A stretch of 46,006 nucleotides of DNA from an uncultured Granulosicoccaceae bacterium (GTDB taxonomy: Bacteria; Pseudomonadota; Gammaproteobacteria; Granulosicoccales; Granulosicoccaceae), in assembly GCA_938035945.1 (NCBI GenBank), contig CALHOU010000052.1, positions 1 through 46,006 on the forward strand, written 5' to 3'. The notes beneath the pieces are model-generated. The model was not told the origin of the DNA, ran no database searches, and was given only the letters and a program-made list of their open reading frames with translations. This document shows, one piece after another, positions 1 to 10,585 of this stretch. A program made the translations under genes and the position numbers. Each line of letters opens with the position of its first letter. Position 1 is the stretch's first letter.

Positions 1-1530
1 AACCAAGTTATCGAGCGCTTTGTAATAAGCTTCAGTTTTAATACTCCAGCCATTATCAAGAAAACGCTGTAAACCCACCTGAGCATGCACGGCGTTTTCG
101 TATTCAATATCTGGATTTCCAAAAACCGAGTCCGATTCTAGGAAGTCGGGGGCTTGGTTGTACTGACCAAACCCTGCACTCACTATCGTATTATCGCTAA
201 CCGCATACTCAAGCGCAAAACGTGGCTCTAAAAACTGTTGGTCTAATATGTCTTCCGATTGAAACGCAAGCCCGGGATACAAGGTTAACTTATCGTTTAC
301 GTACCAATTGTCTTTTATAAAGGCGGTTGTACTTGAATAGCTAATCTTCTTCACCGTGCTCAATCGCTCTGTACCAGTAAATATACAACCAGGATCAAAT
401 TCACTGCACGCAGGTACATTTAATGCCAACTGCACATCAGCCTTCCCCTTGGTGAACTGCACACCGACCTCTGGATCGTGGCGATCGTTTAGCGTGAAGG
501 CGCTTTTGTTTTTTAACGCATACTCTTCGTAGTCGACATCGAAGTTGCCAATGCCACCAAACTGACCATCCGAATCTGAAAAACCATGCGACACCATTGT
601 TTTGATCGTAAGCTTGTCGTTGGCTTTATGATCCCATACCAAAGATTGCGCATGGAACGATTCGTTTAGTCGGGTTATACCGGCAAAAATTGGGTCTGTC
701 TCTACGTCTTCAGCATCTTCGGCAATATTGATTTGGGCTTCGTCCCTTGCGCCATTAAACTGTAAGGTGAGTTTGTTATCATCGCTTGGCTTCCAAACAT
801 ACTTACCTTGATAGTCCGAGTATTTTGGAAATTGATCAATGCGAATACCGTCCTCTTCCTCGATTTGATCGGCTAGCAACAAATCCAAATAACTAGTTCG
901 TGTGGCTAGATAAAAGGATTGCGTGTCGGTGATTGGACCTTCGATCAGCGCACCCGCCTGGAAAATACTGATATCAAGCGTTGTCCTGAAACGATCTGTT
1001 TCTGGTTCGCGTAGTTTTACATCGAACACCCCACCCGTTACACCCGTGAATTCTGGCCCATAAGAAGACTGATAAATTTCAAATGATTCGACTAAGTCTG
1101 CATTGAATACGCTAAGCAGGCCATCAAAATGAAAAAGATAATCAACGGGTGCGAAATCAGCTTGAAAGTAATTATCACCAGGGCGAGAACCTCGCACAGC
1201 TGGGAGGGCTTCTTGGTCATCAGTGAATGTCATGCCAGGCAATGTTTGCAGCGTTCGGACGGGGTCGCCTCCAGAGCCGGGTGCTGAAATCAGCGTTTTA
1301 CCGCTCATTCCGGTGCCAAGGGGTAAACTTGGCTCGGGCTCACCTGCCTCTTCGACAATTATTTCTTCTAATTCGGTGACACCATCAGAATTTGATTGCG
1401 CCACAGCGTGAGTCGCATGCAGATTGAGTAATACAAGCGATGCGATAGCTGTCGTAAGAAGAAATCTACGGCTGGGGATTATTCCCCGCATGGATGGATT
1501 TAACGCAAATCTTGCCGGAGAAGATTTCAT
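1..1530 (-). CDS. TonB-dependent outer-membrane receptor, partial (3' end outside window)
   Basis: The reading frame is open from an ATG at 1530 to the window edge (510 codons, no stop), so the C-terminal barrel is missing. Seen: a signal peptide whose hydrophobic core LLTTAIASLVLL ends near HATHAVAQ, then a plug-type segment (GGDPVRTLQTLPGM, AVRGSRPGDNYF, FEIYQSSYGPEFTGVTGG) at roughly residues 75-175, then alternating beta-strand sequence including AYYKALDNL near the cut. Known of the family: such receptors bind a ligand at the cell surface and import it using ExbB-ExbD-TonB energy. The ligand cannot be read from the sequence. It lies 127 bp downstream of the giant repeat-protein gene on the same strand, so co-transcription is possible. 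An exbB-exbD pair lies at 15189-16228. No convincing Shine-Dalgarno sequence precedes the ATG. Confidence 0.88.
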   Translation of the reverse strand, partial: MKSSPARFALNPSMRGIIPSRRFLLTTAIASLVLLNLHATHAVAQSNSDGVTELEEIIVEEAGEPEPSLPLGTGMSGKTLISAPGSGGDPVRTLQTLPGMTFTDDQEALPAVRGSRPGDNYFQADFAPVDYLFHFDGLLSVFNADLVESFEIYQSSYGPEFTGVTGGVFDVKLREPETDRFRTTLDISIFQAGALIEGPITDTQSFYLATRTSYLDLLLADQIEEEDGIRIDQFPKYSDYQGKYVWKPSDDNKLTLQFNGARDEAQINIAEDAEDVETDPIFAGITRLNESFHAQSLVWDHKANDKLTIKTMVSHGFSDSDGQFGGIGNFDVDYEEYALKNKSAFTLNDRHDPEVGVQFTKGKADVQLALNVPACSEFDPGCIFTGTERLSTVKKISYSSTTAFIKDNWYVNDKLTLYPGLAFQSEDILDQQFLEPRFALEYAVSDNTIVSAGFGQYNQAPDFLESDSVFGNPDIEYENAVHAQVGLQRFLDNGWSIKTEAYYKALDNLV

Positions 1531-1657
1531 AGAAACAGGCCAAACCCTTAATCACACTGTAATGGCTAATGCACGATGTTAAGTGCGTTGTAGAGATGCC
1601 ATTTATAGATGATTAAGTATCGATAGGTCTGTTTCGGTTTGTAACCCAGGTGCGTAC

Positions 1658-4600
1658 CTAGCGTTTGCTACTTGATCGGCGTATAAAAATCAGGGACAAC
1701 AGCGTCATCAATAACAATATGGGGTCGAGGCGGCCACTATCGTTAGCACTCACACTGCAGCCACTGCCTTCGCCATCGGTGCCGGTGCGAATAACACCTT
1801 CATCATCTAGAGGCTGCGCAAAACTTGACTGTTTAACATCGGGTATACCATCGCCATCGGTGTCAGGCCAGTTAACACCGGGAGCACCGTCAGCAATGCC
1901 TGTGGTGGCAAAGCCATTGCCATTATTGTCAAGATCGTACCGATTGATTATGCCATCCGCATCTTCATCCAGGTCTCGCGCGTAAAAGTCTGCGTCACCG
2001 ATATCATCGATGCCATCACCATCTGAATCCGCACCGAGCGTTTGGTCAACATCCACAATATCTGGAATACGGTCGGCATCAGTGTCTTTCTGGCCATCGA
2101 CAGTCCCATCACCATCGTTATCCTGACCATTAACTTCAGTCAAATCAAAAATGCCATCGCCGTCACTGTCCAAGTCCAGATGATCGGCAATACCATCATT
2201 GTCGATATCTTCTGGATAAACCGGCATTGTGTCGATAGCATCATCAACACCGTTTCGGTTCACGTCGATAAAGTTATCGATGAAGCCATCGGCATCTTGA
2301 TCGTAAGCAATTCCTAGCGCTTCGGCTATATCACTCAAGCCATCATTATCACTGTCGTTGTCGAGAAAATCGGGATAACCATCTGCATCTGAATCTTTGC
2401 CAGTGTAGAGGGTAAAGCCAAATTCGTATTCATCTAAAATGGCATCATTGTCGCTATCAAGATCACTTTTATTAGGCAGGCCATCGCTGTCATGGTCACC
2501 CTCACCTTCTAACCGATCTGGAATGCCATCGCCGTCACTATCAATAAGCTGCGTTAGTATTGGAATTTCAGCTTGCATAGAGGCGGCGGGACCGGCTTCT
2601 AAACGGTCCGCAACACCATCGCCATCAGCATCGAACTCCGGAGGAGATAACAAATCAATTTGGTCCGAAATGCCGTCTCTATTGTCGTCTATAAAACTGT
2701 CAATCAATCCATCACCATTGGCATCGGTTCGTCCCGACTCCAACACATCACTTATGCCATCATTGTCGCTATCGAGATCAAGGTGATCAGGTAGGCCGTC
2801 TAAATCAGAATCCACACTACCTTCTACAAAATCAGGTACACCATCGTTATCACTATCAAGATCGAGCCTGTCTTCAATACCATCGCCATCTGAATCCAGC
2901 TTCACCGTGGGTGTTACACCAGCCTCGATGGAATCAGCAATGCCGTCGCCGTCGGAATCAGTGTCATGATAGTTCGGTACACCATCACTATCGGTATCGA
3001 CAAATCCATCGATACCATCGGGAATGCCATCATTGTCGTTGTCGGAATCATGAATATCATGAATACCATCAGAATCAGTGTCACGGCTGTGCTCTAACAA
3101 ATCATTGATGCCATTGCCGTTGCCATCACTGTCAATGTAGTTTGGCAATCCGTCACCATCACTATCTTCAGCAAGCTCAGATGCATCCTTAATGCTATCA
3201 TTATCGCTATCAGTGTCGATATAATTTGGCAGACCATCCCGATCAGAATCTAGCGGTGTATTGCTCGCGCCCAAGCTTGTGTTTGAATTTGTGCCTCGCT
3301 CGAGCGTATCACTCAAACCATCGTTGTCTGAATCATTATCAATAAAGTTGGGTAGACCATCCTGGTCTGAATCAATCCCTTTGTGCCCCAAAACGGTTGA
3401 AGTAGTGCCTTGATCACTGCCATTAATTAATACGTCAGTATTATCTGTTGAGCCTTCAATTTGGTCGCTAATACCATCGTTATCAGAATCGTTATCATGA
3501 CGGTTGACGACACCATCACCGTCACTATCAATATGTAGTTCGATTGCATCGCTGATACCATCGTTATCTGAATCTGTATCGCGAAAATCCAGAATCGTGT
3601 CATTGTCAAAGTCCAACAAGCCTTCAATAGCGTCGAGTACACCATCGTTATCTGAATCGGGATCGATGTAATCAGGTTGCGCATCACCGTCAGAATCGAG
3701 CGGGATACTGGCTGGATTGGTGCTAGCAGTGGCTCGAACAGCTTCGATTAAATCTGGAATGCCATCGTTGTCAGAATCAAGATCAAACATATCCGCAATT
3801 CCATCGCCATCAGAGTCGCGCGCGCCAGCGAGTGACGTTGCTGGGTTGCTTTGTCCACTTTCAATCGCATTTAGAATGCCATCGCCATCGCTATCCTCAG
3901 GCGTTACATTGTGCATAAGACCGAACAGTCTTTCACTACCGACAGTCGATGCCGCGATGCGATCGGCTACGCCATCGCCGTTGTTATCGCCAGCGCCTTG
4001 CTGCTGATCGGGCGTGCCGTCATCGTTCGAGTCCGCATCGATGTAGTCAGCAGCGCCATCACTATCCGAATCAATAAAACCTTCCACCGAATCAGAAATA
4101 CCATCATTGTCACTGTCGCTATCAAGCATGTCAGGGATCGAATCAGAATCAGAATCTGTTGGTACAGCCGGGTTTGCACCCGCCTCTAAGCTATCCGATA
4201 AGCCATCATTGTCTGAATCCTTATCCTGAAAATCGGGTGTTCCATCAGCATCGCTATCGAGCCCATGGGCATCATTGGTATCACCGTTAGCGCCAAACTC
4301 AATCGCATCTGGTACACCGTCGCCATCGGAATCAGTACTTAAAAAATCGGGTATAGAATCATTGTTTGAGTCAATGCCGCTAAGCGCATCGCCACGTTCA
4401 ACCGCGTCACGAATACCATCGTCGTCACTATCGGTATCGCGAAAGTTTGGTATTGCGTCGTTGTCAAAATCCAGACTAGATTCAAATGCATCCACAATAC
4501 CGTCGTCGTCTGAATCTATGTCAAGTCGATCAGGTAAACCATCCGCATCACGATCCCCTAAACCTTCAAGCTGATCGGCCAAACCATCGTTATCAGAATC

Positions 4601-7600
4601 CACATCAAGGTAATCGACAATGCCATCATTGTCGCTATCAACAGGTCTTAAGTTAACCGAGTTTGCATCGTTATCCGAGCTTTCATTGCCTTGGGTATCG
4701 CCATTCGCACTTTGTACCTGCACATTCGCACCAAACTCTATTGCATCAGGTACCCCGTCATTGTCGGAATCCAAGTCGTGTAGATCAGGAATGCCATCAC
4801 CGTCCGAGTCAAGCACTTGAGAATAGTTAAAGCCCATGGTTGCTGGCGCATTCGACGCCACATTAAACGGGTTGTAAAATGGGTCGTCCGTGACCAAGGA
4901 TTGGCTATCGACAACTCTGGTCCCGATAACCAACCCTGCTTCCATCCCATCACCGATGCCATCGTTGTCTGCATCAGTATCACGAAAATCCGGTATACCA
5001 TCATTATCTATGTCTGATGCAATATTATCGGATATACGCACTTCTATAAAATCTGGTATGCCATCGTTATCTGCATCGGTATCGGCAGTATCAGGTTCAC
5101 CATCATTATCTGTATCGATCACGCTCAAGCCCGTTTGACCCAGGCCATCGTGACCACCGTTGTTATCCTGATCGCTAAAGCCATCGACTTTTCCATCAGC
5201 GTTCATGTCGCCGCCACCTGCCTCTTCGAGGTCGCTCAAGGTGTCGCCATCTGAATCGAGATCGAGATGATCAGGAAATCCATCGCCATCTGAATCGAGT
5301 AGATTTGCCGTCGTCAGCCGATCATCGATGCCGTCTTTGTTTTGGTCTGGACCGAGCGTGACGTCAGCGTCAAACACATTGCTTATTCCATCTCTATCGG
5401 CATCACCGACTATCGACTCGGCTTCAAAGCGATCATGCAATCCATCGTTATCTGAATCTATATCTCTGTAGTCGGGAATGCCGTCGCCATCGAAATCGAT
5501 AAATCGATACTCCAGCGCATCGGGTAATCCGTCGTTATCAGAATCCCGATCGTACACATCTGGTTGCCCATCACCGTCTGCATCGGGCAATGTAAAAACA
5601 CCGGCACTCGGGAAGTTATAGGCCATTCGTTTATCGTCAATGCCATCGTTGTTAACATCCACAAAGGCATCCAGTTGGTGATCGTTGTCTGCATCACCAC
5701 TTCGGCTTTCGAACGCATCACTTAATCCATCATTGTCGCTATCAACATCGTTTGGATTGCTAATGCCATCACCATCTGTGTCGAACATTCCAATACGCAG
5801 TGCACGATCATCAATGCCATCCGCGTTTCTATCGTTTTGCAGCTGACTAACAGATATCAAGTTGGCAACAGCTACGCGCGTATCAACATCAAATAGGTTA
5901 TCGATTCCATCACCGTCATCATCTAAACCAGTGATACCGAACTCGACGCCATCGGCGATACCATCATTGTCCGAGTCTAAGTCAAGCTGTACGGGCAGAC
6001 CGTCTTGATCGGAGTCGATAGTGCTTGCATAAAATAGTTCTATGACATCCGGCACACCGTCAGCATCGCTATCGAAATCGTGCGTATCAGGAATACCATC
6101 GTTATCCGCATCACCTACTGTCACAGATTGAATATCCACGCCGTCGTGTACGCCGTCTGCATTGTTATCAATGAAATTATCAATTTGCCCGTCACCGTTT
6201 ACATCGACGCCACCATACTCTTCAAGGTCAGCCAGTCCGTCGTTGTCTGAGTCGTCGTCGATATAGTCGGGTACACCATCACCATCACGGTCAATCAGCT
6301 CAAGATTATCATCAACGTCATCGGCATTTGCATCGACGCCAGACGTATTGGTCGCGTCAAATTGATTGGCAATTCCATCGCCATCAGAATCATTGGAAAC
6401 TGAACCTATAACGCGCGCTTCTAAACTGTCTGATAATCCATCATTATCACTATCAAGGTCGATGTAGTTTGGCACTCCATCGCCATCACTATCCGCTGCG
6501 TACTCAGCATGTGTGAAAGGTTCTGTGTTGCTTGGAACTGAAGCTGCACCGTATTCAAAGCTATCGGGTATTCCGTCGTTATCGGAATCAACATCTTGAT
6601 AGTCCGTCAAACCATCGTTATCGCTATCACGCATGCCCCATAAAAATATATCGGCAATGCGACTCTGCGAACCGGTACCGCTACCATTACTGTTATCTGC
6701 AATGTCAGTAGACGGCTGCGTGGCATCAGCCGAATTGGGTTCTGGCAGTGAAGTCAGTGTATCGACATTTACCCTCGCTTCTATACCATCCGTGATACCA
6801 TCATTGTCAGAATCGGTATCAAGATAATTGGGTAAGCCATCACTATCGGTATCAACAAACCCGGATAGTCCATTCGAGCCGAATTCAAAAATGTCTAAAA
6901 TACCGTCACCATCGGCGTCTCCACTGGACAAGCCAATATCCACAGTCAGGTTGGAAAAGTCATCATTGGTGCTAACACCATCCAAGCCAAACAAATTATC
7001 ACCCAAAGGCTCTTTGCCAAACGGTGCATCAGTTGGCGTAAGTGCAAGACTTGCAGATACACTTATTTGATCGGTTCTTACTCCACTAACAGCTGCACTG
7101 CCCTCAACAAAACCCGAATGATCTTGATCGTGGTTGGCATCTGCATCCGATGCTTGCCCATTCGGCGCAGCACCCCAGTTACGCAATGGTCTATGGGCAG
7201 CAAATTCTGTTGCCGGAATAACAACGTAGTAGTCACCGTCGCCTAGTCGGTTAAAAATGAATGTGCCACCTTGAGTTTTTGTGGCAGCGACAAGCTCATC
7301 ATCTATAGATCGACGCAATTCGACACTAATGCCATCAGGTGCAATAACGTCAACTTGCTTTGTGTATTTCCCATCACCATTGACATCAACGAAAATAAAA
7401 TCACCTATTGAGTGAGAGGCAATCGTCACGGTTGCGGCGCGACTACGAATCACCTGACCGGTTGGCAAGTCACTCGACGTTAAACCAAAGGCGTTGGTGT
7501 ACCCATCGCCCGGTTCATTCTGTTGAGCGCTGAGCGTGTACTCAAGCTGCTGACCACGCCGTGAATGGCCCAATGGTTCAAGATCGTAATTGGCTACAAA

Positions 7601-10585
7601 CTTTATACCGCTCACCTCGGCAAACGTGGTCGGACATGCGCCTGTAAAAGAGCTCACCGAAGAAAATTGACCGTTGCTATACCTGCACCAATAACTGGTA
7701 TTTAATGCCGGGTTATCTGAAATGGATTCGGCATTGTCGCTTGTATAGTACAAATCTCCAATGGCCCTTTCTGATGTATGCGGGACAGTGCCATTGGCGA
7801 AACTTGCAACCGGCTCGGATAGTAAACGCAAGGTGCCGGCATATTGCGACGCGGGATCACGTTGTGATAACCCCTGATTATCGCCGACATACGGCAATAC
7901 ATTAATCATCACAGGACTTGCGATGGCGGTAGTTTCCGAAAAATTTAACCATTTCAACGTATGCACTTGCGTGTCATTAATCGAATCCAGTTGCACATCG
8001 ATTGCTGCTGCCGTTCGAATCTCACCTGTTTGCCCCAAGGCAATGGCTTGCTCAGTGGGTACTGATGCTGTGGCGTTATCGGCCTGCGCGAAGGCTTTGG
8101 TTATACGCACCGTGCCCTCGTCAGCAAAGGGGTCGGTACTGGCACAAAATAGGATAGGACGAACGGTATCCGTGGTATGTACATCGCCGATATCCCAATA
8201 CAACGTTTGCTTACCGGCACTGGGTGTGTTGTAGCGAACTGAATTTGGGATAGAGCCTTGGTTTAATTGCGCTGTACAATCTGCGTTGTAAGCTGACCCC
8301 ATCGGCAACTCGCTAACAATACGCAAAGCCTTGGCAATACCACCATCAGGCAACTTCGAATTAACGCCCACACTAATCTCCCACACAACATCATTACCGG
8401 CTAACACCGACTTGGTAATGCCAGCGGCGGCCTGAGGCATCCGCGTGGAGATAACGGCGTTAAGACCAATCTTGGTAAACGTAACTCGCTCCCCATCGCC
8501 TTGACTTGATTCGGGCGATGGCGTGTATTGCACTGGGCGCCAACGTGGATAAAACTGATCGGTCCGAAAACTACTCATGGCCGCAGCCACAGTCCCGACC
8601 GGAATAGCTTGGCCATCATTTGCGCCACCAGCAAATGTTTCGCGCATCTCCAAAGGTAAAAAAGCTTTGAACACTTGACCGGGTTCAATGGATGCAGAAT
8701 CGGCGCGCTTTACGAAACGAACAACATTAACGCTATCTATGCCAATTTCATTAGGGTTACGAACCCATTGCGGCGCAATATCCTCATTGCATACGGCAGT
8801 TCGCATGGTCTCCCAGCTGCCCTCATAACGACCCGTTGTCGCATCAAAATCATCGACACCGTCTGCGTTTTTATCCAGTGGTGAATCAACCCCATAGTCA
8901 GCTTGGCCATAGAGCACTTGCCAACGCGATCGATCAAACTGCGCACTGGTGTCATTCGCAATAAATGCATACTGACCATTGCTTGCACCGACATGAGCGG
9001 CATCCACAAGTTTTGAAACTGTACTATCGAATCGAAAACAGGCTTGAAAGTTATCTAAGGCCGTGCTGCCGGTGTTGGAAAATGTTTCCATATGCGCGTA
9101 GCGCGTTGTGCTTTCAACCGCTGTCGCACCACTGTGGTCTGTATCAATCAGCGGTGCAATGGTGTAATCGCCTTCATCCGTTGCGGTTGACACCAGTCGA
9201 TGATTGAACCCGCCTGCGCTAGAGAGTTGTAAGGTTAACGGCCCTGTACAGTTATTGCTGCCGGTTCCATCGGGCATGGCTTCACCATTAAAACCAGGCT
9301 CTACACCGGATGCATAGTTAGACACTCCCGTACTGCTGGTGGGGTCGAATTCACTCAAGCAAGTACTTAAATTTATAGCGCCACCATTACCACTAGTGTC
9401 ATCATCGGAAGCCTCGATTGCGGAAAATGGAACAAAGAAACCAATTTGATAGGATGCAACATAGAACGGACCTGTTGCTAACGACTGCCCTGTGATGGTT
9501 TCGGTTGGGTAACGATTACCTTGGGAGTCAATACCTTTTAAAGTAAATTGATGTCCATTGATAGCATCACCTGAAAAGGAGCACGTACCTGAGTCCACAA
9601 CCTTAGCGTTCAGCGATTTTTTACTAGCCAGCTTTTCATTTCCATACACGGTTCCAGGCCAGGGCGTAGAATTTGGGGCGCACTCCAACATTTTGTATGG
9701 GATAGTGATCGGTGTTACACCATCTTTGTTTGTGGCTTTGATTTGCGCTTTAAACGTGACCAAATCGTTTAAGGCTTCAGAGCCTTTACCTTTGCGCAAG
9801 GCATCAGCGGCTATTTGCGCGTTGAGATAAACCATGTAACCAGGCTCTGGACCTACACCTAAACCTAAGTCTTCGACTACGCGCGTACCTTTATACATAT
9901 CCTTGCGGTCAGCGATAAGATCAAATGCTGGGGCAGCCGACACTTGATAAATCGTACTATCGAGATGCTCTACATCAGCCACTATTTTTTGCTGTTGATG
10001 GTTTAGTGCATAAACCTTTTGATTTGACCTGAAAGTGGAATTGTCGTGCGAATTAGCACTCGGTCGTACAGGAATGGAAAATGACTTCTGTTCGCCTTCG
10101 CCCATCTCGCCTAAATTACATATCAGAGTATGCGAACCGTCATTGTTCAGCGTTAACGATGACGTAGGGTTATCGCCACCTGGGCCTGCAGGATGGGCAA
10201 GACATACTGTGGGTACGCGATCAAAACGGACGATGGCATCAGCGCTTGCAGTGATCGTTTGTTCGAAAATGACGGCGGGTATTTCAGCTTCGCCGGGTGC
10301 GAAATCATTGGCTGCGATGGACCAACTAAATTGGATTAAATCGCCAGTACGAACACGATTATCATCGTTGCCACAATCATCGCCCGATTCATGGCACTTA
10401 CCACTGGTATTAAATGGTTCTGTACCGCTATAAACGCCTTGACCAAACGGACCGAGGCTTAAACTACTCGCGTGCGCAGCGTGACTAAAAGTAAGGAGTG
10501 AAAGAAAAAAAACACTATATTTAACAGCCACAATGCAGCCGCGACAGGCAGCTACGCTTAGCGCGGTTAAAAACTTTGTGTTCAA
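1658..10585 (-). CDS. Giant secreted thrombospondin type 3 repeat protein with C-terminal sorting tail
   Basis: About 2975 residues. Order of parts: signal peptide (core YSVFFLSLLTF, cleavage near HAAHAS); a long beta-rich region to about residue 1050 resembling DUF11/adhesin stalk material; an SdrD B-like domain near 1055-1135 (GDFIFVDVNGDGKYT); then from about 1215 to 2930 dozens of DxDxDGxxDxxD thrombospondin type 3 units, which in known families bind calcium. The last 40 residues hold a GSGCS motif, GRLDP, a hydrophobic helix and a basic end (RRSSSKR), like JDVT-CTERM or MYXO-CTERM sorting tails. Inference: exported, calcium-stiffened surface or released protein, possibly an adhesin. The start is uncertain: TTG at 10585 has a GGAG about 10 nt upstream, while GTG at 10531 gives a classic short signal peptide (2957 residues). 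No enzymatic domain was recognised. The TonB receptor gene follows on the same strand. Confidence 0.9.
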   Translation of the reverse strand: MNTKFLTALSVAACRGCIVAVKYSVFFLSLLTFSHAAHASSLSLGPFGQGVYSGTEPFNTSGKCHESGDDCGNDDNRVRTGDLIQFSWSIAANDFAPGEAEIPAVIFEQTITASADAIVRFDRVPTVCLAHPAGPGGDNPTSSLTLNNDGSHTLICNLGEMGEGEQKSFSIPVRPSANSHDNSTFRSNQKVYALNHQQQKIVADVEHLDSTIYQVSAAPAFDLIADRKDMYKGTRVVEDLGLGVGPEPGYMVYLNAQIAADALRKGKGSEALNDLVTFKAQIKATNKDGVTPITIPYKMLECAPNSTPWPGTVYGNEKLASKKSLNAKVVDSGTCSFSGDAINGHQFTLKGIDSQGNRYPTETITGQSLATGPFYVASYQIGFFVPFSAIEASDDDTSGNGGAINLSTCLSEFDPTSSTGVSNYASGVEPGFNGEAMPDGTGSNNCTGPLTLQLSSAGGFNHRLVSTATDEGDYTIAPLIDTDHSGATAVESTTRYAHMETFSNTGSTALDNFQACFRFDSTVSKLVDAAHVGASNGQYAFIANDTSAQFDRSRWQVLYGQADYGVDSPLDKNADGVDDFDATTGRYEGSWETMRTAVCNEDIAPQWVRNPNEIGIDSVNVVRFVKRADSASIEPGQVFKAFLPLEMRETFAGGANDGQAIPVGTVAAAMSSFRTDQFYPRWRPVQYTPSPESSQGDGERVTFTKIGLNAVISTRMPQAAAGITKSVLAGNDVVWEISVGVNSKLPDGGIAKALRIVSELPMGSAYNADCTAQLNQGSIPNSVRYNTPSAGKQTLYWDIGDVHTTDTVRPILFCASTDPFADEGTVRITKAFAQADNATASVPTEQAIALGQTGEIRTAAAIDVQLDSINDTQVHTLKWLNFSETTAIASPVMINVLPYVGDNQGLSQRDPASQYAGTLRLLSEPVASFANGTVPHTSERAIGDLYYTSDNAESISDNPALNTSYWCRYSNGQFSSVSSFTGACPTTFAEVSGIKFVANYDLEPLGHSRRGQQLEYTLSAQQNEPGDGYTNAFGLTSSDLPTGQVIRSRAATVTIASHSIGDFIFVDVNGDGKYTKQVDVIAPDGISVELRRSIDDELVAATKTQGGTFIFNRLGDGDYYVVIPATEFAAHRPLRNWGAAPNGQASDADANHDQDHSGFVEGSAAVSGVRTDQISVSASLALTPTDAPFGKEPLGDNLFGLDGVSTNDDFSNLTVDIGLSSGDADGDGILDIFEFGSNGLSGFVDTDSDGLPNYLDTDSDNDGITDGIEARVNVDTLTSLPEPNSADATQPSTDIADNSNGSGTGSQSRIADIFLWGMRDSDNDGLTDYQDVDSDNDGIPDSFEYGAASVPSNTEPFTHAEYAADSDGDGVPNYIDLDSDNDGLSDSLEARVIGSVSNDSDGDGIANQFDATNTSGVDANADDVDDNLELIDRDGDGVPDYIDDDSDNDGLADLEEYGGVDVNGDGQIDNFIDNNADGVHDGVDIQSVTVGDADNDGIPDTHDFDSDADGVPDVIELFYASTIDSDQDGLPVQLDLDSDNDGIADGVEFGITGLDDDGDGIDNLFDVDTRVAVANLISVSQLQNDRNADGIDDRALRIGMFDTDGDGISNPNDVDSDNDGLSDAFESRSGDADNDHQLDAFVDVNNDGIDDKRMAYNFPSAGVFTLPDADGDGQPDVYDRDSDNDGLPDALEYRFIDFDGDGIPDYRDIDSDNDGLHDRFEAESIVGDADRDGISNVFDADVTLGPDQNKDGIDDRLTTANLLDSDGDGFPDHLDLDSDGDTLSDLEEAGGGDMNADGKVDGFSDQDNNGGHDGLGQTGLSVIDTDNDGEPDTADTDADNDGIPDFIEVRISDNIASDIDNDGIPDFRDTDADNDGIGDGMEAGLVIGTRVVDSQSLVTDDPFYNPFNVASNAPATMGFNYSQVLDSDGDGIPDLHDLDSDNDGVPDAIEFGANVQVQSANGDTQGNESSDNDANSVNLRPVDSDNDGIVDYLDVDSDNDGLADQLEGLGDRDADGLPDRLDIDSDDDGIVDAFESSLDFDNDAIPNFRDTDSDDDGIRDAVERGDALSGIDSNNDSIPDFLSTDSDGDGVPDAIEFGANGDTNDAHGLDSDADGTPDFQDKDSDNDGLSDSLEAGANPAVPTDSDSDSIPDMLDSDSDNDGISDSVEGFIDSDSDGAADYIDADSNDDGTPDQQQGAGDNNGDGVADRIAASTVGSERLFGLMHNVTPEDSDGDGILNAIESGQSNPATSLAGARDSDGDGIADMFDLDSDNDGIPDLIEAVRATASTNPASIPLDSDGDAQPDYIDPDSDNDGVLDAIEGLLDFDNDTILDFRDTDSDNDGISDAIELHIDSDGDGVVNRHDNDSDNDGISDQIEGSTDNTDVLINGSDQGTTSTVLGHKGIDSDQDGLPNFIDNDSDNDGLSDTLERGTNSNTSLGASNTPLDSDRDGLPNYIDTDSDNDSIKDASELAEDSDGDGLPNYIDSDGNGNGINDLLEHSRDTDSDGIHDIHDSDNDNDGIPDGIDGFVDTDSDGVPNYHDTDSDGDGIADSIEAGVTPTVKLDSDGDGIEDRLDLDSDNDGVPDFVEGSVDSDLDGLPDHLDLDSDNDGISDVLESGRTDANGDGLIDSFIDDNRDGISDQIDLLSPPEFDADGDGVADRLEAGPAASMQAEIPILTQLIDSDGDGIPDRLEGEGDHDSDGLPNKSDLDSDNDAILDEYEFGFTLYTGKDSDADGYPDFLDNDSDNDGLSDIAEALGIAYDQDADGFIDNFIDVNRNGVDDAIDTMPVYPEDIDNDGIADHLDLDSDGDGIFDLTEVNGQDNDGDGTVDGQKDTDADRIPDIVDVDQTLGADSDGDGIDDIGDADFYARDLDEDADGIINRYDLDNNGNGFATTGIADGAPGVNWPDTDGDGIPDVKQSSFAQPLDDEGVIRTGTDGEGSGCSVSANDSGRLDPILLLMTLLSLIFIRRSSSKR
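1900..6940 (-). repeat. 5-kb degenerate tandem repeat encoding calcium-binding units
   Basis: The coding DNA is built of short degenerate repeats; on the plus strand they read as variants of ccatcgttatcagaatc and ccatcaccatctgaatc. The protein period is DSDNDGIPD-like, with unit spacing varying from about 13 to over 40 residues. Codons differ between units (gat/gac, tca/tcg/agt), so the units are not recent identical copies. The repeats create many open frames on the opposite strand and in other minus frames, which I regard as by-products. The region is prone to misassembly or copy-number differences. Confidence 0.85.

Noticed and set aside
1665..5140. Many open frames of 60-115 codons on the plus strand and in other minus frames inside the repeat region
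   Set aside because: They mirror the periodic coding repeats (Ser/Pro-rich or Ile/Met-rich readings), lack domains and start signals, and vanish where the repeats end.
1900..6940. Regular spaced repeats that might suggest a CRISPR array
   Set aside because: Repeats are degenerate, spacing is variable, and the sequence is one continuous frame of DxDxDG units.
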